Positions 6,699 to 10,314 of a DNA stretch of 10,314 nucleotides are shown here, in pieces (the first letter of the stretch is position 1; each line of letters opens with the position of its first letter). The notes under the pieces were generated by a model. That model saw only the letters and a program-made list of their open reading frames with translations. It had not been told where the DNA came from and did no database searches. The position numbers and the translations under genes were made by a program. The stretch is from an uncultured Rhizobiaceae group bacterium (GTDB taxonomy: Bacteria > Pseudomonadota > Alphaproteobacteria > Rhizobiales > Rhizobiaceae), in the NCBI GenBank assembly GCA_938009335.1, contig CALLHT010000280.1:1-10314 (forward strand), in the 5' to 3' direction.

Positions 6699-6814
6699 GG
6701 GGTTACTTTACGTAAGAATTGCGCTATGGGTTGCATAGAATAGGGGTGTGGCGATGGTCGTTACAACCTGTTTGATTGTACTTTGTTCATTGCGTGACTT
6801 GAGGGAGAAAATCA

Positions 6815-7114
6815 ATGGAAGCAATTTTACCACTTATTATTCAAGCTGTTTCGGGCATGGTCGGCGGCGGCATTGCTGGCGGTATCTTGAAGCAGGCAGC
6901 CATGAGCATGTTGCCGAAGCTTCTTGCGGGTGGCATTGGCGGTATCGCTGGTGGTTCAGCGCTTGGCTCACTGATTGGTGGCGCTGCAGGTGCAGCTACT
7001 GGTGACGCTGGTACTGGCCTTGATATCGGTAGCCTGATTGGCAATATCGGCGGCGGCGCTGTTGGCGGTGGTGCACTAACTGGCATTGCAGGCATGCTTC
7101 TTAAAGGTAGATAA
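6815..7114 (+). CDS. Small glycine-rich membrane protein (glycine-zipper type), function unknown
   Basis: A 99-residue very hydrophobic protein, rich in Gly and Ala, that I cannot assign to a named family. Repeated G-x-x-x-G steps run from residue 14 to 96 (GMVGGGIAGG, GGIGGIAGG, GSLIGGAAG, GSLIGNIGGG, GGGALTG), the pattern of glycine-zipper membrane helices. Two or three membrane passes are possible. It has only two Asp and one Glu, and no recognisable catalytic motif or signal peptidase site. GAGGGAG (6801-6807) is 7 bases ahead of the ATG, and the gene is framed by a CtrA box upstream and a strong terminator downstream, so it is a real, singly transcribed gene. Small proteins of this type occur in Rhizobiales as hypotheticals; an envelope role is only a guess. 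Confidence 0.75.
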   Translation: MEAILPLIIQAVSGMVGGGIAGGILKQAAMSMLPKLLAGGIGGIAGGSALGSLIGGAAGAATGDAGTGLDIGSLIGNIGGGAVGGGALTGIAGMLLKGR

Positions 7115-7131
7115 TCCACCTTTGAAAATGG

Positions 7132-7176
7132 TTCAGAAAGGCGGTACATCAGTGTGCCGCCTTTTTTTATTCTGAA
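7132..7176 (+). terminator. Strong rho-independent terminator
   Basis: AAGGCGGTACA (7138-7148) pairs with TGTGCCGCCTT (7153-7163) as an 11-bp stem with one G-U and a TCAG loop, followed by seven T (7162-7168). An outer TTCAGA/TCTGAA pair extends the dyad to 7132-7176. It ends the glycine-rich gene transcript. The next gene starts 18 bases after the T-run, which leaves little room for a promoter. Confidence 0.9.
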
Positions 7177-7186
7177 AGTACTCTTT

Positions 7187-7828
7187 ATGGTCAAACTTAA
7201 AATCGGAATTGTTCCTGTTACTGCGTTTCAACAAAACTGCGCCCTGATCTGGAATGAAGACACGATGAAGGGCGTAGTCATTGATCCTGGTGGCGATGTG
7301 CCGAACATTCTATCAGCGATTGAGCAAGCGGGGATAACGGTTGAGAACATTCTGCTGACCCATGGCCATTTGGACCATGTGGGTGGTGCAATGGAACTCA
7401 AAAAGGCTCTTGGGGTTGAGATCATTGGTCCGCATATTGATGATAAGCCGAATTGCGAAAGCGTGGAAGAAACTGCCCAGAAATACGGCCTTGGTGATAC
7501 AATGAAGAATTGTACTCCGGACCGCTGGCTGGAGGAGGGCGAGACCGTTTCAATCGGAGGCGCAGACTTTGAGGTGTACCATTGCCCGGGTCATGCGCCG
7601 GGACATGTGATCTTCTATTCAGCAGCTCACAAATTTGCTCATGTGGGTGATGTGCTGTTTCGCGGGTCGGTAGGGCGAACGGATCTTCCCGGCGGTGATC
7701 ATGACCAGTTGATTGCCTCGATCAAGAACAAGGTTCTGCCGCTTGGCGATGATGTCAATTTTCTGTGCGGCCATGGCCCCGGTGGAACGCTGGGTGAAGA
7801 ACGCCAAACCAATCCATTCCTGCAATAG
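7187..7828 (+). CDS. Metallo-beta-lactamase-fold hydrolase (glyoxalase II / YcbL-like)
   Basis: A 213-residue cytoplasmic MBL-fold protein of the YcbL/GloB-like group, which hydrolyse thioesters such as S-lactoylglutathione. The metal-binding motif THGHLDH is at residues 58-64 (H59, H61, D63, H64), the third histidine region CPGHAPGH at 133-140, the bridging aspartate D155 in HVGDVLFRGSVGRTDLPGG, and the last histidine H196 in CGHGPGG. All the expected ligands are present. The frame is open back to a GTG at 7154, but that lies inside the terminator stem; the ATG at 7187 gives the normal family N-terminus MVKLKIGIVPV. Its ribosome binding site is weak (GAAAG). The true substrate cannot be read from the sequence; the length matches E. 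coli YcbL (about 215). Confidence 0.9.
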   Translation: MVKLKIGIVPVTAFQQNCALIWNEDTMKGVVIDPGGDVPNILSAIEQAGITVENILLTHGHLDHVGGAMELKKALGVEIIGPHIDDKPNCESVEETAQKYGLGDTMKNCTPDRWLEEGETVSIGGADFEVYHCPGHAPGHVIFYSAAHKFAHVGDVLFRGSVGRTDLPGGDHDQLIASIKNKVLPLGDDVNFLCGHGPGGTLGEERQTNPFLQ

Positions 7829-7858
7829 TCCATCGGGTCGCTTGCCCTGAAAATGCGT

Positions 7859-7916
7859 CCGGGTTGATCCAAGGAGGACCAACCCGGCTCTTCGTAATGA
7901 CCGGGCCCGCCCGGTC
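7859..7916. repeat. Two GC-rich hairpins between convergent genes
   Basis: CCGGGTTG (7859-7866) pairs with CAACCCGG (7880-7887). GACCGGGC (7899-7906) pairs with GCCCGGTC (7909-7916). An additional outer pairing, ATCCAAG (7867-7873) with CTTGGAT (7918-7924), links them. They lie between the convergent ends of the MBL hydrolase and the secreted-protein gene and probably protect or terminate both transcripts. Neither side has a clear T-run, so factor-independent termination is not certain. Confidence 0.45.
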
Positions 7917-7928
7917 TCTTGGATAACG

Positions 7929-8276
7929 TTAGCTAAGTGCTTTGCACCTTGCGTAATAGATTTGTTCAATCGGATAGATAATGTTTCCGATCCGCCGTAC
8001 GTAAGTCTCGCAGTTTGAACGGCTCTTGAAACAGTTGCGAACCGTAAAGCGATTTATGTTGCCGCCTGAGCCGCTTTCAAATCTGCCGCGTACCTTTGCT
8101 TCCCAAAACGACCCGCCCTGGCTAAGCAGTGCATTGCAGGCCTGCCTGCCTTCTGCGTTTTGTCTTTGTGCGCCACCATAATGTGAATCGGAAGCAAACG
8201 CAGACGGGCTTGCTGCGAATGTGCTAAGTGCCAGCGTAATTGCTAGCAGGGGCTTTTTAAAATGTGATTGTCTCAT
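7929..8276 (-). CDS. Secreted four-cysteine protein, paralog 1
   Basis: A 115-residue protein of unknown family with a clear Sec signal peptide: basic start, hydrophobic core (about 9-22), and a likely cut after AFA at residue 28. The mature part has exactly four cysteines (C47, C82, C89, C111), suggesting two disulphides in the periplasm or outside the cell. The C-terminal pattern F-x-V-R-x-C-F, then C, then I-E-x-x-x-Y-x-x-C-K-A is shared with the neighbouring paralog, with nearly identical cysteine spacing. AAGG lies 10 bases ahead of the ATG. It begins about 37 bases after the upstream paralog ends, so they are co-transcribed. I do not recognise a function. Confidence 0.82.
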   Translation of the reverse strand: MRQSHFKKPLLAITLALSTFAASPSAFASDSHYGGAQRQNAEGRQACNALLSQGGSFWEAKVRGRFESGSGGNINRFTVRNCFKSRSNCETYVRRIGNIIYPIEQIYYARCKALS

Positions 8277-8313
8277 GGTGTATCAACCTTCTCACTAAGC
8301 CCCTTATCTTTAA

Positions 8314-8664
8314 CTATCCTCGTGCTTTGCAGCCGATGTAATGAAAGTTCTCGATATTCGCGACTTTGTGGTGGATGCGATTGAGAAAATTCTCGCATTT
8401 TGCAGCTGTTTCAAAACAGGTCCGGATCTGGAAAGCATTGAAGCCACCGCGGAACGTTCCGCCGCCACCTGCGCTATGAATGCCGCGTGCTACTGCGGTG
8501 TAGCCTGTATCGCCTTGCGCCTTACAAGTCTGAAAACCATCCCAGTTGATCTTCTGGATCGCAGCCTCAGTAAAGTTGGCGCTCACCGCATGAGCAGAAC
8601 CGGCTGAAAGGGCAGGGCTCAGTGCGAGGGCACCAATGGCGGCTAGTCTGGCAATCTTGTTCAT
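8314..8664 (-). CDS. Secreted four-cysteine protein, paralog 2
   Basis: A 116-residue secreted protein, first gene of the two-gene unit. The signal peptide runs MNKIARLAAIGALALSP to a likely cut after AHA at residue 26. Cysteines are at 47, 83, 90 and 112; the spacings 36-7-22 compare with 35-7-22 in the next gene. Shared residues include F-x-I-R-x-C-F and I-E-N-x-H-Y-x-x-C-K-A. A Gly-rich stretch (65-74) precedes the cysteine core. The frame is open to 8694, but AGGAG (plus 8671-8675) sits 6 bases before the ATG at 8664, which gives the cleanest signal peptide. Unknown function; the pair looks like a tandem duplication that has diverged strongly. Confidence 0.83.
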   Translation of the reverse strand: MNKIARLAAIGALALSPALSAGSAHAVSANFTEAAIQKINWDGFQTCKAQGDTGYTAVARGIHSAGGGGTFRGGFNAFQIRTCFETAAKCENFLNRIHHKVANIENFHYIGCKARG

Positions 8665-8691
8665 CGTCATCTCCTGTGAGTTCGTTCTCAC

Positions 8692-8720
8692 CATATTGAC
8701 TTGAAATAAGGCTTTTTCAA
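8692..8720 (-). promoter_or_regulatory. Candidate promoter for the secreted-protein pair
   Basis: Read on the minus strand, TTGAAA (8720-8715) is followed after 16 bases by CAATAT (8698-8693), a reasonable -35/-10 pair placing the start near 8686, just ahead of the AGGAG site. TTGAAA is also half of an inverted repeat with plus-strand TTGAAA at 8701-8706 (8-base spacer), so a regulator could cover this promoter. Predicted by eye only. Confidence 0.35.
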
Positions 8721-8748
8721 ATCACTAAACCTTGTGGCTGGTGTGAGA

Positions 8749-8764
8749 TGTGCATTTTAGCACA
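8749..8764. promoter_or_regulatory. CRP/FNR-like dyad upstream of the ABM-family gene
   Basis: TGTGCATTTTAGCACA is a perfect 5-6-5 inverted repeat with the same half-site spacing as the CRP/FNR superfamily pattern TGTGA-N6-TCACA. It lies about 50 bases before the ABM-family start, and a possible -10 TATTCT is at 8773-8778. It may serve either direction of this divergent region. Confidence 0.35.
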
Positions 8765-8811
8765 CTTCGAACTATTCTCTCAGATGAATGACACACATGA
8801 GGAATGGTTCC

Positions 8812-9117
8812 ATGATTATTGTTACCGGTATCGCAGAAGTTGCGAGCGAGGATATTGCCACGATCAAAGCAGCCGCGAGCATAATGGCGAAGGCAAGCCG
8901 CGCGGAAACAGGCTGCGTTGAATATGCATTCTACGAGGATATTGAGCAGGCCGGACAGTTCCGCATTTATGAGGAATGGGAAAGTGTTGAAGCACTCCGT
9001 ACGCATTTTACTCTCCCGCATATGGCGGAGTTCCAGCAGGTTCTTGGCGCAGTGACCGTATTGAAATTGGAAATCAACCAGTTTGAGCGCGGGCGCGATA
9101 TCAAGGTGAATGGGTGA
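8812..9117 (+). CDS. ABM-domain protein, putative quinol monooxygenase (YgiN-like)
   Basis: A 101-residue antibiotic biosynthesis monooxygenase (ABM) domain protein, a dimeric alpha-beta barrel fold. Relatives such as E. coli YgiN act on quinols, others degrade haem or oxidise polyketides without a cofactor. Family features are IIVTGIAEV at the N-terminus, ETGCVEYAFYED (32-43), then FRIYEEWESVEALRTHFTLPHM (50-71) with the conserved E-x-W, the AL-x-x-H pair and the following PH. The frame is open from an ATG at 8788, but GAGGAA (8799-8804) is 7 bases before the ATG at 8812, which also gives the standard family start. It converges with the small membrane protein gene 10 bases downstream. The substrate is unknown. 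Confidence 0.88.
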   Translation: MIIVTGIAEVASEDIATIKAAASIMAKASRAETGCVEYAFYEDIEQAGQFRIYEEWESVEALRTHFTLPHMAEFQQVLGAVTVLKLEINQFERGRDIKVNG

Positions 9118-9127
9118 GGGGACTTCT

Positions 9128-9403
9128 CTATTCCTGCCTGTCCCGGCCAAAAGAAGGCTCGGGGCCGCCTGCTCGGCTTTGATACATATCATAGAGTTTA
9201 TAGCCCGCGAAGATTACAAAGTAGATCACGGGTGATCCGGGAATGGTGGCCATTAGCCATCCGCCATGGCCAATACCCGGCGTGTAGATCAGGGCTGAGC
9301 CGATGATCACCCCCAAAGTCGCGAGGAATGCCAACCCCTTATTGCCGCCGCGCAGAAGCGCTTTCGGGCCGATAATGGCAGCGATGAAAATCAATAATCC
9401 CAT
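9128..9403 (-). CDS. Small membrane protein, function unknown
   Basis: A 91-residue hydrophobic protein without a recognised family. Likely membrane segments are at about 1-12, 23-42 and 57-72, followed by a polar, charged C-terminal tail (from about 76) that would face the cytoplasm. A loop TPGIGHGGWL lies between segments two and three. AGGAG (plus 9411-9415) is 7 to 8 bases ahead of the ATG, good evidence for translation. That ribosome binding site lies in one arm of an inverted repeat (9411-9429), which could mask it in the mRNA. It follows dodecin on the same strand but is separated from it by a stable hairpin. I see no catalytic motif. Confidence 0.7.
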   Translation of the reverse strand: MGLLIFIAAIIGPKALLRGGNKGLAFLATLGVIIGSALIYTPGIGHGGWLMATIPGSPVIYFVIFAGYKLYDMYQSRAGGPEPSFGRDRQE

Positions 9404-9410
9404 CGGTTTG

Positions 9411-9429
9411 CTCCTGTTGTAACAGGGAG
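9411..9429 (-). promoter_or_regulatory. Inverted repeat covering the ribosome binding site of the small membrane protein
   Basis: CTCCTGTT (9411-9418) pairs with AACAGGGAG (9421-9429) with one bulged G. On the minus-strand mRNA the AGGAG site is the 3' arm, so folding would hide it, with the start codon 7 bases beyond. This may be a simple translational brake; the two-base loop means the innermost pairs must open. Confidence 0.35.
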
Positions 9430-9450
9430 ACTACCAGAAAAGGGTGAATA

Positions 9451-9486
9451 GACGGTGAAGCCCTGCGTCTACAGGATTGCACCGTC
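9451..9486 (-). terminator. Nested hairpin after dodecin, probable transcript end
   Basis: GACGGTG (9451-9457) pairs with CACCGTC (9480-9486), with an inner CCTG (9462-9465) / CAGG (9472-9475) stem and a six-base loop. It starts 10 bases after the dodecin stop on the minus strand. Downstream on that strand comes a pyrimidine-rich TATTCACCCTTTTC, not a clean T-run, so termination strength is uncertain. Confidence 0.45.
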
Positions 9487-9496
9487 ATTCTGACGC

Positions 9497-9700
9497 TTAG
9501 TCTTCCAGAATGAAGGTCACTTTCAACGTCACGCGATATTCGCTGATTTTGCCATTGTCACAGATGACCCGTTGATCTTTCACCCAAGCGCCGGAGACAT
9601 TCTTGAGCGTTTTGGAGGCCCGCTTCACGCCTTTTTCTACCGCATCGTCAAAGCCTTTTGATGATGATGAAATAATTTCTGTTACGCGTGCGACTGACAT
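9497..9700 (-). CDS. Dodecin family protein
   Basis: A 67-residue dodecin. Dodecins form hollow twelve-subunit shells that store flavins (riboflavin, FMN, FAD) and, in bacteria, also bind coenzyme A; they act as cytoplasmic buffers. The family pattern is complete: VARVTEIISSSSKGFDDAV at the start, one helix (about 17-33), then GAWVKDQ (37-43) with the flavin-stacking tryptophan W39, then the strand pair ISEYRVTLKVTFIL (52-65). Length is normal. GGGAG lies just ahead of the ATG (minus strand). TTACGTAA (9721-9728) lies about 20 bases upstream. It is the last supported gene before the structured, gene-free right end. Confidence 0.94.
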   Translation of the reverse strand: MSVARVTEIISSSSKGFDDAVEKGVKRASKTLKNVSGAWVKDQRVICDNGKISEYRVTLKVTFILED

Positions 9701-9805
9701 GAGTCTCTCCCTTGTTTGATTTACGTAACGTCATCTTATGCATGAAATATGGCAAAGGGAAGGGGATGGATATTTTGGTTGGTTGATTTCCGTGTCGCTT
9801 ATTTC

Positions 9806-10026
9806 TTCTTGCTCGCTATCCAGCGAGCGCCCGTTCACGCACAGGCGTCTCGGCTAGTCGCCTCGACTGGTGCTGCCACGGAGGGAAGGAAGTTCCACTT
9901 TGGGCACGAATATGCATTCACTCGATCCATCCGGAACAGTGTCTTACCCTGCGCGGCAGCAGAAACAAATGTGACTAACATTTGTGCCACTACGTGAGCG
10001 CGCGCTCGCTGGATGGCGAGCAAGAA
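9806..10026 (+). ncRNA. Candidate structured RNA or palindromic element closed by a 25-bp stem
   Basis: The stretch 9701-10314 has no supportable gene. Within it, 9806-9830 and 10002-10026 are inverted repeats matching at 24 of 25 positions. The one exception (T9817 against G10015) is a G-U pair in a plus-strand RNA but an A-C mismatch in a minus-strand one, so the plus strand is favoured. Inside are three further helices: AGTCG/CGACT (9856-9868, loop CCT), TGCTGCC/GGCAGCA (9871-9877 with 9955-9961, holding GTTCC/GGAAC at 9892-9896 and 9933-9937), and ACAAATGT/ACATTTGT (9965-9985, 5-base loop). Each outer arm is itself a small palindrome. No family (tmRNA, RNase P, SRP, 6S) was recognised. 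It could equally be a small non-autonomous mobile element with palindromic ends. Confidence 0.45.
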
Positions 10027-10044
10027 CTATTAGAGTGCACAACT

Positions 10045-10099
10045 GCAGGACCCGATTACCGTGATAGTCCGTTTTGTGTGCGGACCTTTCGGGTCCTGC
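10045..10099. repeat. Long hairpin with an alternative pairing
   Basis: GCAGGACCCGA (10045-10055) pairs perfectly with TCGGGTCCTGC (10089-10099), and GTCCG (10067-10071) with CGGAC (10081-10085) inside it. Alternatively GGACC (10082-10086) can pair with GGTCC (10092-10096), which is exclusive with both. No T-run follows on either strand, so it is not an ordinary terminator. It lies 18 bases after the 221-base element. Confidence 0.5.
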
Positions 10100-10166
10100 G
10101 CGGAGATTTGATGTTACCGATCTGGCTCCTTTGAACACACTGCCAGCCGATACCTCTTGGTTAGTG

Positions 10167-10235
10167 GTTTTTGGCAAACAATCGCAAGCGATTGCTTTGC
10201 TGTCTTTGGCGAACAATTAAGAAAAATTGCTTCGC
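10167..10235. repeat. Two tandem 27-base hairpins with 35-base period
   Basis: Hairpin 1 (10174-10200) is GCAAA-CAATCGC paired with GCGATTG-C-TTTGC. Hairpin 2 (10209-10235) is GCGAA-CAATT paired with AATTG-C-TTCGC around AAGAAA. Both have the same length, the same single bulged C and related flanks (TTTTTGG and TCTTTGG-type). The outer stems differ by an A-T to G-C change on both arms, while the central 8 bases (CGCAAGCG against TAAGAAAA) are unrelated. This looks like a duplicated palindromic unit with a conserved stem and a variable centre. Confidence 0.6.
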
Positions 10236-10314
10236 TTGTTTCCTACGATCATCGAGGCAAGAACCCCATGCTACCGTTTCGAACCAGAACCGTAAGCCGC
10301 CCACTGGTTTCCCG

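Noticed and set aside
9749..9997. Open frame of 82 codons on the plus strand
   Set aside because: No ribosome binding site, no recognisable domain, and it runs through the outer arm and inner helices of the structured element.
9806..10026. Retron msr/msd-type RNA
   Set aside because: The closing repeat and inner hairpins recall one, but no reverse transcriptase gene is in the window and no clear priming-guanosine arrangement can be argued.
9944..10216. Open frame of 90 codons on the minus strand
   Set aside because: Crosses several hairpins and the 25-base repeat arm; no start signal and no known motif.
10161..10314. Minus-strand frame open to the right edge for 50 codons, plus a second one of 21 codons (10249-10314)
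   Set aside because: Could be the C-terminus of a gene entering from the right, but two frames are open at once and the longer one passes through both tandem hairpins; not enough to call a gene.
9806..10314. tmRNA, RNase P RNA, SRP RNA, 6S RNA or a tRNA (including the TTCGAA near 10277-10282)
   Set aside because: None of the conserved cores of these RNAs is seen; the TTCGAA has no T-arm stems or acceptor stem around it.
1..10314. CRISPR array, insertion sequence or prophage genes
   Set aside because: No regularly spaced direct repeats, no transposase, integrase or phage protein frame found.

Overview
The window looks like chromosomal DNA of an alphaproteobacterium, most likely Hyphomicrobiales (Rhizobiales). 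Three things point there: the gene content (Lgt, UbiK-type BMFP protein, YbjN-like protein, ProC and CsaA, then a PetP/PetR-like regulator pair beside a branched-chain aminotransferase), a clean CtrA box (TTAA-N7-TTAA), and a dense cluster of GANTC (CcrM) sites. Base composition is moderate rather than very GC-rich. This is inferred from remembered family resemblance, not from a search.

Left third (1-2870): the 5' part of lgt on the minus strand is divergent from ubiK. A gene-free stretch of about 300 bases follows, holding seven GANTC sites, two near-DnaA boxes and a large nested hairpin. Then comes a forward cluster of ybjN-like gene, proC and csaA, which ends 5 bases from the convergent end of a histidine kinase gene.

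Middle (2876-7828): a minus-strand regulatory unit, read in the order MarR-type PetP-like, OmpR-type PetR-like, HAMP histidine kinase. It is divergent from ilvE across a 119-base intergenic region with three copies of TGACATA in alternating orientation. ilvE ends at a convincing terminator. A CtrA box and a small glycine-rich membrane protein gene follow, then a very strong terminator, and 18 bases after its T-run a metallo-beta-lactamase-fold hydrolase.

Right third (7829-10314): two tandem minus-strand genes for secreted four-cysteine paralogs, divergent from a small ABM-fold monooxygenase-like protein. Next are a small membrane protein and dodecin, both on the minus strand. The last 614 bases hold no gene I can support. 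They are packed with inverted repeats: a 221-base element closed by a 25-bp stem with three inner helices, a 55-base hairpin with an alternative pairing, and two tandem 27-base hairpins whose arms differ by a compensatory base change.

Most of the window is ordinary housekeeping. The parts least explained by known genes are the structured right end, the GANTC cluster, the tandem secreted paralogs, and the putative PetP operator.
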